NCBI GenBank assembly: GCA_025966435.1
Contig: JAICRQ010000192.1
Location: 1-6,701, forward strand
Reading direction: 5' to 3'
DNA length: 6,701 nucleotides
Source of the DNA: Anaerolineales bacterium
Lineage (GTDB): Bacteria > Chloroflexota > Anaerolineae > Anaerolineales > Villigracilaceae
The notes under the pieces were generated by a model, which had not been told where the DNA came from, searched no databases, and saw only the letters and a program-made list of their open reading frames with translations. The translations under genes and the position numbers were made by a program. Positions 1 to 6,540 of this stretch are shown one piece after another (the stretch's first letter is position 1; the number at the start of each line of letters is the position of its first letter).

Positions 1-1131
1 AATCGGGATCGTTTGCTGCCTCTGCCTGATGGATTAGCGATGATGATTCCCACGGATATGCAAGCCATCCTTAAGTCCGGGCTTTTGTCCTGGTTCGGCA
101 AAGCGCGTGTGGGACTCGACTTCGTCCTGCCGCCGAAAGCCGTCGATGGCGATGAGTCATTGGGCGCATTTATCAGTCGCAGGTTAGGGCGTGAAGCGTA
201 CGAGAGTCTGATTGAGCCGCTTATGTCTGGAATCTATGCCGGTGATGGCGACCAGCTTTCTCTTGCCTCAACTTTTCCACAGTTGCGTGATCTGGAGCTG
301 GGATATGGCTCGCTTGCGCGCGGCGCGCTTAAGATGAGACAGCGATCAAACGGAAAGCCAATCCAAGGTTCGCGCTCGGCGTTCGTCACACCGACGAGCG
401 GACTTGCAGAAATCGTTGAAAAGCTGGTGGAATATCTCAAGGCAAACGGCGCTGATCTGAAGTTGAAAACCAAAGTCCTGCAAATCACAAATGATCGATT
501 ACAGTATCGGGTAACGCTTCAAGCTGGCGAAACTCTGAACGCCGACTCGGTTGTCCTTGCCATGCCGGCATTCACTGCCGGGCAGGTACTTGAATCTCTT
601 AACCCGTTACTTGCTTCCGATTTACAAACCATTCCCTATAGTTCCACCGCAACCATTTCCCTCGCCTATCGCTGGAGGGACATCCCTCGTGAGCTGGATG
701 GTTATGGTTACGTAATCCCGCGCCGCGAAGGTCGTCGCGCCCTCGCCTGCACATGGATATCCTCCAAATTCCCGCACCGTGCACCTGACGGTTATGCTCT
801 TCTCCGTGTCTTTGTTGGGCGTGCAGGACAGGATATCCCGTGGAATGAAAGTGAGCTGCTTGCATCAGCAAGGGAAGAACTACAGCAGACCTTGGGTATC
901 ACGTCAGCACCGCTTTTTGATCGAGTCTTTCTATGGGAGCAAGCCATGCCGCAATATAACCTGGGCCATCCAGAAACCCTCAAGAGAATTGACAAGGCGC
1001 TGGAAAAGCATCCTGGATTGGCACTGGCAGGAAATGGCTATCGCGGGGTTGGGATTCCGGATTGCATCCATTCTGGTGAACTGGCTGTGGAGAAATTAAC
1101 GCGAGACAGTTGGTCTCGCAAATTTGCATAA
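1..1131 (+). CDS. hemY: Protoporphyrinogen oxidase, HemY/PPOX type (5'-truncated by window edge)
   Basis: Oxidises protoporphyrinogen IX to protoporphyrin IX, the penultimate step of protoporphyrin-dependent haem synthesis; the family is FAD-dependent and usually membrane-associated. The frame is open from base 1, so 376 residues are visible and about 90-100 N-terminal residues, including the expected GxGxxG FAD-binding motif, lie outside the window. A TTG at 13 is therefore not the true start. Visible family hallmarks are PLPDG near the left edge, SRRLGREAYESLIEPL followed by GIYAGDGDQLSL and TFPQL in the substrate-domain region, the VVLAMPAF segment, and the C-terminal FAD-domain signature GNGYRGVGIPDCIHSG encoded from about 1030. 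The stop is TAA at 1129-1131. hemL follows 40 nt downstream on the same strand, which suggests a haem operon. A general flavin amine oxidase is possible from the fold alone, but the C-terminal signature and the hemL neighbour favour HemY. No frameshift is seen. Confidence 0.93.
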   Translation, partial: NRDRLLPLPDGLAMMIPTDMQAILKSGLLSWFGKARVGLDFVLPPKAVDGDESLGAFISRRLGREAYESLIEPLMSGIYAGDGDQLSLASTFPQLRDLELGYGSLARGALKMRQRSNGKPIQGSRSAFVTPTSGLAEIVEKLVEYLKANGADLKLKTKVLQITNDRLQYRVTLQAGETLNADSVVLAMPAFTAGQVLESLNPLLASDLQTIPYSSTATISLAYRWRDIPRELDGYGYVIPRREGRRALACTWISSKFPHRAPDGYALLRVFVGRAGQDIPWNESELLASAREELQQTLGITSAPLFDRVFLWEQAMPQYNLGHPETLKRIDKALEKHPGLALAGNGYRGVGIPDCIHSGELAVEKLTRDSWSRKFA

Positions 1132-1161
1132 GCGATACTATGGTGTCATGCCGCGAGTGTT

Positions 1162-1167
1162 AAGAGG
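1162..1167 (+). promoter_or_regulatory. Ribosome binding site deciding the hemL start
   Basis: AAGAGG lies 4 nt before the ATG at 1172. The in-frame alternatives, TTG at 1124 and ATG at 1148, have no purine-rich Shine-Dalgarno sequence at a usable distance. The protein from 1172 also begins where GSA aminomutases normally begin. Confidence 0.6.
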
Positions 1168-1171
1168 CTAT

Positions 1172-2461
1172 ATGAATATCGACAAATCCGTTTCTCTGTT
1201 TCGAGAAGCACAGGCTCTATTACCCGGCGGCGTGGATTCACCGGTACGCGCCTTTCGTGCGGTAGGGGGACAGCCATTGTTTATTGACTGCGGTGAGGGA
1301 CCTTATCTTTACGATGTGGACGGCAACCGCTATATTGACTATGTCCTTTCCTGGGGACCGCTCATTACGGGTCATGCGCATCCGCATGTGGTGGAAGCGA
1401 TTCAGAAGGCTGCCGTCAAAGGGACATCCTACGGCGCGCCCAGCCCGCTCGAACTCGATCTGGCAAAACGTGTCATGGAGTTCATGCCGAATATCGAGAT
1501 GATCCGCTTCGTCAATTCGGGGACCGAAGCGACGATGTCCGCGCTGCGGCTTGCGCGCGCCTATACAAAACGCGACAAGATTATCAAGTTCGAAGGCTGC
1601 TATCATGGACATGCCGATCTGCTCCTGGTGCAAGCTGGTTCGGGCGTCGCGACTCTTGGCTTGCCCGATTCACCGGGTGTGCCAGCGAATACCGTCAAAG
1701 ACACTTTGGTTGCAGAATTTAATGACCTGGAATCCGTTGAGCGATTATTCAAGAGATATCCCGAGCAAATCGCCGCGATCATCGTTGAGCCTGTAGCGGG
1801 GAACATGGGTGTTATCCCACCCCGGCCTGGCTTCCTTGAGGGTCTGCGTGTAATCACAAAGCGCGAAGGCGCAATTTTGATCTTTGATGAAGTGATGACC
1901 GGTTTCCGTGTCCATCCCGGTGGGGCACAAACTCTTTACAACATCACACCCGATCTGACAACGCTTGGGAAGGTGATCGGTGGGGGACTTCCTGTTGGCG
2001 CCTACGGTGGACGGAAGGAGATCCTGCAAATGGTCGCACCCGCCGGTCCGATGTATCAGGCAGGAACGCTGGCAGGAAACCCACTGGCGATGAGCGCAGG
2101 CCTTGCAACGCTAGAGTTGATCCGCGATCAAAAGGTATGGGATGAAATGGAGAGACACGCGCGTCAACTGGATGTAGGAATCGAATCTGCGGCAAAAAAG
2201 GCAGGGGTGCCCATCCAGCAGACGCGGGTGGGCACGATGCGTACCACCTTCTTTAGCGAGACCGAACCAGTGGATTGGAATACGGTCAAAGGTGCGGATA
2301 AAGTTCAGTTTGCAAAATTCTTCCAGAAGATGTTGTCGAACGGGGTGTATCTCGCTCCGTCGCAATTCGAGGCTGGATTTCTATCTATTGTGCACGATGA
2401 GCGTGTCATCGCGGAGACACTGGCGGCAGTGGAGCAGACATTCAACACCTGGTGGCAGTAA
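1172..2461 (+). CDS. hemL: Glutamate-1-semialdehyde 2,1-aminomutase
   Basis: PLP-dependent, cytoplasmic enzyme that converts glutamate-1-semialdehyde to 5-aminolevulinate, the last step of the C5 route into tetrapyrroles. From ATG 1172 it is 429 residues, the usual family length. Visible motifs, in order, are LLPGGVDSPVRAF near the N-terminus, the GSGTEA-like NSGTEATM PLP-phosphate region, YHGHAD, VEPVAGNMG, FDEVMTGFR (about residues 238-246, with the Asp that contacts the pyridine nitrogen) and LGKVIGGGLPVGAYGG. The last contains the Schiff-base lysine at about residue 267. The frame could be opened to TTG 1124, overlapping hemY by 8 nt, but the added 16 residues are not family-like and no ribosome site supports them. 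The gene is intact and very likely cotranscribed with hemY. Its presence implies the C5 (glutamyl-tRNA) pathway rather than ALA synthase. No convincing terminator follows the TAA at 2459-2461. Confidence 0.97.
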   Translation: MNIDKSVSLFREAQALLPGGVDSPVRAFRAVGGQPLFIDCGEGPYLYDVDGNRYIDYVLSWGPLITGHAHPHVVEAIQKAAVKGTSYGAPSPLELDLAKRVMEFMPNIEMIRFVNSGTEATMSALRLARAYTKRDKIIKFEGCYHGHADLLLVQAGSGVATLGLPDSPGVPANTVKDTLVAEFNDLESVERLFKRYPEQIAAIIVEPVAGNMGVIPPRPGFLEGLRVITKREGAILIFDEVMTGFRVHPGGAQTLYNITPDLTTLGKVIGGGLPVGAYGGRKEILQMVAPAGPMYQAGTLAGNPLAMSAGLATLELIRDQKVWDEMERHARQLDVGIESAAKKAGVPIQQTRVGTMRTTFFSETEPVDWNTVKGADKVQFAKFFQKMLSNGVYLAPSQFEAGFLSIVHDERVIAETLAAVEQTFNTWWQ

Positions 2462-2499
2462 TAGGGTGAGCCGCCAGCCCACAAACTATTTTTAACGAT

Positions 2500-2529
2500 T
2501 TGATTTCCAGCTAAATCCGCTGTTATACT
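2500..2529 (+). promoter_or_regulatory. Predicted sigma70-type promoter with extended -10, upstream of the cyclase gene
   Basis: TTGATT (2500-2505) and TATACT (2524-2529) are separated by 18 nt. The -10 is preceded by TG at 2521-2522, giving a full extended -10 (TGtTATACT). The -10 matches TATAAT at 5 of 6 positions and the -35 matches TTGACA at 4 of 6. Transcription would start near 2536, leaving about 32 nt of leader before ATG 2568. The site suggests the cyclase gene is transcribed independently of hemL. Confidence 0.6.
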
Positions 2530-2567
2530 CGACATTACTGAAATCATTCCAGGTGAAATGAGAGCCT

Positions 2568-5324
2568 ATGGGCAAGTTGCCAACCGGCACTGTGACGTTT
2601 CTGTTTACAGACATCGAGGGCAGCACACAGCTCTGGGAGAAACATCCCGAAGCCATGAAAGGAGCGCTGGCAAGGCACGATTCGATCCTGCGCGAAGCAA
2701 TCGAAGCCAACGGAGGACAGGTCATCAAGACCACGGGCGACGGAATTCACGGGGTATTTGAAAAAGCTGTGGATGCGGTTCATGCCACGATCATGGCGCA
2801 GCGCGCGCTTAAAGACTCTAAACTTAATCCTCCAATCAAAGTTCGCATGGGTCTGCACACCGGGGAAGCAGAACTGCGAGCAGACGATTATCACGGGCAG
2901 GCGCTCAACCGCGCTGCCCGTATGATGGCGGTCGGGCACGGAGGACAGATTCTTCTCTCATCGGTCACGGCGGAACTTGCCCGTGAACATTTGCCCGCGG
3001 AGGTTTCACTGCTCGATCTCGGTGAACATCGCCTTCGTGATCTGGTCCGTTCCGAGCACATCTTTCAATTGCTGGCGCCGGATCTGCAAAATGAGTTCCC
3101 GCCCATCCAATCTCTCAGCGCCTTCCGAAACAACCTTCCTCCCCAACTGACCAGCTTCATCGGCCGCGAGCGTGAACTGCAGGCAGCGCAGAAATTGCTT
3201 GCCTCCACACGTCTGCTGACGCTGATCGGTCCGGGCGGCACGGGGAAGACGAGGCTATCCCTCCGGCTTGCGGCGGAGCAGTTATCCGAGTTCAAAGACG
3301 GTGTGTGGCTTGTGGAGCTGGCACCGCTGAGCGACCCGGCGTTAATCCCCTCCACGATCGCTTCTGTTCTGCAATTGCATGAGGTGCCAGGGCTTCCACT
3401 GATGACCATCGTCATCGATTATCTGTGCGCCAAACAGCTTCTGCTCATTCTGGATAACTGCGAACATCTTGTGGAAGCCAGCGCGCAGATTGCCGATCAA
3501 TTACTTCACGCCTGCCCGCAGCTCAAGATCATTGCTTCGAGCCGCGAGGCGCTGGGCATCGACGGGGAAACGGTGTACCGCGTGCCATCCCTATCTCTGC
3601 CGGATTCACCTTACCAATCTTTGATGGAGTACGAGTCCACGCAGCTCTTCATCGACCGGGCTGCCAAAGCCGAGCCGCGCTTCCATCTGACGGACCATAA
3701 CGCTTCCTCCATCGCCCAGATTTGCCAGCGCCTCGATGGCATCCCGCTTGCGATCGAGCTGGCGGCGGCGCGGGTCAAATTGTTTACCCCCGAACAGATC
3801 GCCGAACGGCTCGATGACCGCTTCAAGCTTCTCACGGGCGGCAGCCGCACCGCTCTCCCGCGCCAGCAGACGTTGCGCGCCCTCATCGATTGGAGCTACC
3901 AATCCCTCAACGAGACAGAGCAGCGCGCCCTGCGCCGGCTGGCTGTCTTTTCGGGCGGTTGGACGTATGAAGCCGGGGAGGCGGTTGTGGGTGAGTCTGA
4001 CGCGCTGGATGGATTGCTCGGGCTCGTCAATAAGTCGCTGGTCAATGTGGAGGAGCAGGACGGCAAGTCTCGTTATCGCTTCCTCGAGACCATCCGGCAG
4101 TATGCGATGGAAAAGCTGCTCGAATCTGGTGAGGCGATTGAGTCCCGTGATCGTCATTTGGATTATTTCTTGCAAAGCACACAACAGGCGCCGCAGCGCG
4201 AACAAAAAATATTTGGCGCTCTCCCCGATGATACCGAATGGATGGATCACATGGAATCGGAGCATGATAACTTGCGTGCGGCGCTGGAATGGTCAGCGTC
4301 AAATCATCCAGACAAAGCCCTGCGTTTGATCTATACCGTAGGGAACTTTTGGGTGGGGCGGGACTATAACGTCGAAGCTCGGGGCTGGTGCCAGACGATC
4401 CTCGAACGAGCGAAGCCTCTCCCAAATAGGGAAGGTGAGCTTGCCAGAGTCTATGGAATATTAGGATGGAGTTCTATTGCGGTCGGCGATCATAAGACCG
4501 GCCGCGAGGCCGCTGAAATGGGGATCGCATTGTCGAGAAAGATCGACGACACCACAACGATGGGGCGTCTGCTGGGGTTGGTTGCGCTGGCAAGTATTTT
4601 CCAGGGAGATTTCCCGGCTGCAGAAAATGCGCTTGTAGATGCGGAAAGGATCGCACGTCAAACAGGTCTGGATTCTCAGCTTGCTACCGTGCTTACCACT
4701 CGTGCGCAATTGGCGTTTGCTGGATACGGGGATCTGGTGCAGGCAAAAGCTTATGTAGAGGAGGCGCTTTCCCTCGCGCCGTCGGTGCAAAATGAATGGG
4801 CGACTGCCTTCTCCCTGTTTGGAATGGCGCGGGTCGCAGGCCTCATGGGCGATCTCCGTACCGCACGTGCAAAGTTCCTTGAGAGCGCAGACCTCGCAAG
4901 AAAAATGGGCAACAAGCGGCAGATGTATTCCTGTTACAGCGAGCTGGCGCATGTGCTCCGTGAAAATGGAGACCTGGAGGAACCACTAGCCATCTATCAG
5001 GACCTTCTTCCGAAATGGAGGGATCTCGGTCATCGCGCTGCCGTCGCCCATGAGCTGGAGTGCATTGCCTATATCCTCTCGAAGAAGGATGAGGCACAGC
5101 GAGCAGTGACAATCCTCGGAGCAGCCGACACCCTACGAAAGAGGATTGGTTCCGTCGCAACCCCGTTGGAGCTGGCTGAATATGAAAAGGAAGTGACAGC
5201 GCTACGAGCCATACTCACCGAGGACACTCTTAAGAGGGCATGGGAGCGAGGTCAGACGCTGACGATGGATGAGGCAATTGCCGTGGCAACCCGGGTTGAC
5301 TTGCCTGATGACGGAAATGATTAA
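2568..5324 (+). CDS. Class III adenylate cyclase - NB-ARC ATPase - TPR signalling protein
   Basis: 918-residue cytoplasmic signalling protein. Residues 7-170 form a class III nucleotide cyclase domain. TDIEGST holds metal-binding Asp15, and KTTGDG holds Lys54 and metal-binding Asp58. DYHGQALNRAAR holds Asp107 (7 residues before Asn114), Asn114 and Arg118. The Lys54/Asp107 pair specifies adenine in characterised enzymes, so cAMP is the predicted product of a homodimer. LPPQLTSFIGRERE (about 190-203) opens an NB-ARC/AP-ATPase with Walker A GPGGTGKT (221-228), Walker B LLLILDN (Asp296), ASSRE (323-327) and GIPLA (391-395). A winged-helix segment follows (about 430-510), then helical TPR-like repeats (about 620-855). 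The tail ends in a conserved-looking ILGAADTLRKRIG segment. This layout recalls the mycobacterial Rv0386/Rv1358 class, but no LuxR-type HTH is seen at the C-terminus. ATG 2568 is chosen because MGKLPTGTVTFLFTD is the usual family opening; the Shine-Dalgarno is only fair (AGGTGA, 11 nt upstream, or GAGAG, 3 nt upstream). The activating ligand is unknown. Confidence 0.9.
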   Translation: MGKLPTGTVTFLFTDIEGSTQLWEKHPEAMKGALARHDSILREAIEANGGQVIKTTGDGIHGVFEKAVDAVHATIMAQRALKDSKLNPPIKVRMGLHTGEAELRADDYHGQALNRAARMMAVGHGGQILLSSVTAELAREHLPAEVSLLDLGEHRLRDLVRSEHIFQLLAPDLQNEFPPIQSLSAFRNNLPPQLTSFIGRERELQAAQKLLASTRLLTLIGPGGTGKTRLSLRLAAEQLSEFKDGVWLVELAPLSDPALIPSTIASVLQLHEVPGLPLMTIVIDYLCAKQLLLILDNCEHLVEASAQIADQLLHACPQLKIIASSREALGIDGETVYRVPSLSLPDSPYQSLMEYESTQLFIDRAAKAEPRFHLTDHNASSIAQICQRLDGIPLAIELAAARVKLFTPEQIAERLDDRFKLLTGGSRTALPRQQTLRALIDWSYQSLNETEQRALRRLAVFSGGWTYEAGEAVVGESDALDGLLGLVNKSLVNVEEQDGKSRYRFLETIRQYAMEKLLESGEAIESRDRHLDYFLQSTQQAPQREQKIFGALPDDTEWMDHMESEHDNLRAALEWSASNHPDKALRLIYTVGNFWVGRDYNVEARGWCQTILERAKPLPNREGELARVYGILGWSSIAVGDHKTGREAAEMGIALSRKIDDTTTMGRLLGLVALASIFQGDFPAAENALVDAERIARQTGLDSQLATVLTTRAQLAFAGYGDLVQAKAYVEEALSLAPSVQNEWATAFSLFGMARVAGLMGDLRTARAKFLESADLARKMGNKRQMYSCYSELAHVLRENGDLEEPLAIYQDLLPKWRDLGHRAAVAHELECIAYILSKKDEAQRAVTILGAADTLRKRIGSVATPLELAEYEKEVTALRAILTEDTLKRAWERGQTLTMDEAIAVATRVDLPDDGND

Positions 5325-5362
5325 TGGATTTCCATAGCTTAGCAAGAGCGCGTTAGCAGCTT

Positions 5363-6196
5363 TTACTCTCCTGGCGATTGCCGCGCGAATGTACGGACTT
5401 CTTCACGCAGAGCGCGCAGATCATCTTGGATGGTCGTAAGCTCAATCGATCCGGCGAGTTCTGCCTCTTCATTCTCGGCGTCGCGTCCCACGAAGAATGT
5501 CGCCAGCGTGGCTGTCACATAGCCGAAGACGGCAAAGGCATACAGCGCCAGGAAGAAGCAAAGCGCCCGCCCCTCGATGGTCTGTGGCCAGAACTGCGAG
5601 CCCATTGTCGTCAGGATCATAGCCGTCCACCACAATGCCTCACCATAACTTCGCGGACCGCCAGGCGTTTGATTCTCGAACGTGTACATTCCGGCTGCCC
5701 CGGCGAATAGAACCAGCAAGGTAAGGGCGACCACATAGCCAAAGCCGCGCCTTTGAAGGTTAGACGCCAGGGCGCGCATGCCGCGGTTCAATGAGCTTAC
5801 CAGCCGGAACAAACGGAGTCCTCGCCCAACCCGAGTCAACCGCAATAGCCGGGTGACTCGGAGAATACGAAAAATACGCACGGCGGGTACCAGCAACGAG
5901 ATAACCGTTAGCCAGTTCTTTTTCAGGTACGCCAATTTGTGTGGGGCGAGTGCGAATTCCAACAAAAAATCGAGGATGAATACCACCCAGATGATCGTCC
6001 CTATAACTTCAAAGGCGCGGCTCTCTCCCCAGACCAGCTCTCCAACCAGCAGTGCCAGCCAGGCAAAGGCAAGTAACAACATCGGGGTTTCCAGCCAATC
6101 GTTCAGGCGTTGAAGCAATTCATACCGCTCCTGATCCAGTGCTTCCTGGGTTGGGCTCTCGGGTTCTCGTTTTTCCATAGGATTGATAGTGTTCAT
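5363..6196 (-). CDS. Voltage-gated-channel-like 6-TM ion channel with non-canonical pore motif
   Basis: 277-residue inner-membrane protein of the ion transporter / voltage-gated cation channel superfamily. Predicted segments are S1 about 38-56, S2 60-83, S3 92-106, S4 107-132, S5 150-173, pore loop 184-205 and S6 209-236. S4 has Arg at 107, 110, 113, 116, 119, 122, 125, 128 and 131. The pore reads TTMGSQFWP (196-204) where K+ channels have T(V/I)GYGDxxP, so K+ selectivity cannot be assumed. S2 acids Asp76 and Glu80 are present, while the S3 position that is often Asp in NWLD-type channels is Thr97. After S6 come an acidic stretch (239-246) and a heptad-patterned helix (253-270), probably for tetramer assembly; no cyclic-nucleotide-binding domain is present. 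The start at 6196 has an AGGA ribosome site 7 nt upstream. From memory, close relatives occur in Chloroflexota and Cyanobacteria annotated only as 'ion transporter'. The gene is convergent with the cyclase gene, with 38 nt between them. Confidence 0.87.
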   Translation of the reverse strand: MNTINPMEKREPESPTQEALDQERYELLQRLNDWLETPMLLLAFAWLALLVGELVWGESRAFEVIGTIIWVVFILDFLLEFALAPHKLAYLKKNWLTVISLLVPAVRIFRILRVTRLLRLTRVGRGLRLFRLVSSLNRGMRALASNLQRRGFGYVVALTLLVLFAGAAGMYTFENQTPGGPRSYGEALWWTAMILTTMGSQFWPQTIEGRALCFFLALYAFAVFGYVTATLATFFVGRDAENEEAELAGSIELTTIQDDLRALREEVRTFARQSPGE

Positions 6197-6306
6197 TCAA
6201 TTTTCCTGGTGTGTACAGTTTGGCTACAGTTAATTTTGCTTTCCCCGCTGCGCCGCGCTCTCTTAATTCGTCTTGATAAGAGGTACAAGATTGTTTTAGG
6301 AATCAT
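6193..6306 (-). CDS. Possible 37-residue basic peptide, translationally coupled to the channel gene
   Basis: A minus-strand ATG at 6306 is preceded by AGAGG (6318-6314) with an ideal 7-nt spacer. The frame runs 37 codons to a TGA at 6195-6193, which overlaps the channel's ATG as ATGA. The peptide begins MIPKTILYLL and continues with a strongly basic stretch (SRRIKRARR), followed by a polar tail. It matches no family I know. The ribosome site and the 4-nt stop/start overlap suggest real translation, either of a peptide or of a leader that delivers ribosomes to the channel start. Against it are the short length and the absence of any conserved feature; the channel also has its own ribosome site. 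It could be untranslated leader. Confidence 0.33.
   Translation of the reverse strand: MIPKTILYLLSRRIKRARRSGESKINCSQTVHTRKIE
6204..6207 (-). promoter_or_regulatory. Ribosome binding site of the channel gene
   Basis: On the minus strand, AGGA (6207-6204) stands 7 nt before ATG 6196. This supports the first of two candidate starts; the second is Met7 at 6178. Confidence 0.65.
6214..6231. repeat. Two direct copies of TACAGTT, 11-bp period
   Basis: TACAGTT occurs at 6214-6220 and 6225-6231, one helical turn apart, directly upstream of the channel gene's ribosome site (AACTGTA twice on the minus strand). The arrangement resembles tandem half-sites of a response-regulator-like protein, but the units are short and could be chance. 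Confidence 0.3.
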
Positions 6307-6316
6307 TTAAACACCT

Positions 6317-6527
6317 CTATGCCTTTGTTTTCACCATTCCAACGCTGAGGATCCCAGCTACAGTTGCTCCTGCAACATCCATCACCAGGTCGATGATCGT
6401 ATCGGTTTTACCCAGAATGGCGCCTGATCTTTTCATATAAATTCCAGAGGTACCCTGCAATGTTCACCAGGATAGCAACAGCAACAGAGCCCCAGACGAT
6501 AGCAATATTTTTTGAGACGGTCTGCAT
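6317..6527 (-). pseudogene. Small two-helix membrane protein gene interrupted by a one-base frameshift
   Basis: ATG 6527 has a strong AGGAG site (6540-6536) with an 8-nt spacer. Its frame gives 39 residues with one membrane helix (about 8-30, ending GYLWNLYE) and stops at TAA 6410-6408. The +1 frame continues from an ATG at 6436 for another 39 residues (LGKTDTIIDLVMD, then VAGATVAGIL, a second membrane helix) to TAG 6319-6317. Removing one A from the AAAA run at 6430-6433 joins the two into a 69-residue protein. The motif order LWxxYE then TDTIxDLxxDxxGA resembles the end of VanZ/YjdF-like membrane proteins, a weak similarity from memory. It may be a decayed gene, a sequencing error at the homopolymer, programmed frameshifting, or two overlapping small ORFs. 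The second ATG has only a weak GGA upstream. The end lies 10 nt before the next small ORF, consistent with one minus-strand operon leading into the channel gene. Function unknown. Confidence 0.55.
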
Positions 6528-6535
6528 ATTCGAAA

Positions 6536-6540
6536 CTCCT
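6536..6540 (-). promoter_or_regulatory. Ribosome binding site of the small membrane protein gene
   Basis: AGGAG on the minus strand, 8 nt before ATG 6527. It is the strongest Shine-Dalgarno in the window and the main reason to believe this gene is, or was, translated. Confidence 0.65.

Noticed and set aside
1124..1171. Longer hemL start at TTG 1124 (or ATG 1148), overlapping hemY
   Set aside because: No ribosome site for either start. The added residues are not family-like, and ATG 1172 has AAGAGG upstream and gives the usual length.
2462..2495. Rho-independent terminator after hemL
   Set aside because: Only a GGGT/GCCC 4-bp stem can be drawn, and the T-run (2489-2493) is several bases away from it; too weak to call.
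3606..4265. 219-codon minus-strand reading frame inside the cyclase gene
   Set aside because: It lies opposite an unmistakable NB-ARC coding region and shows no domain motifs. It is a codon-bias shadow, as are the other long antisense frames in 3000-5160.
5324..5362. Bidirectional terminator between the convergent cyclase and channel genes
   Set aside because: The only symmetry is ATGG/CCAT with a 4-nt loop, and AGCT at 5336 and 5358 enclosing an unpaired interior. TTAGCA occurs as a direct repeat, not inverted. No stable stem with a U-tract is present.
6110..6310. 66-codon hydrophobic plus-strand frame overlapping the channel 5' end
   Set aside because: TTG start without a ribosome site; it overlaps the channel gene and the tiny ORF on the opposite strand, and no family motif is seen.
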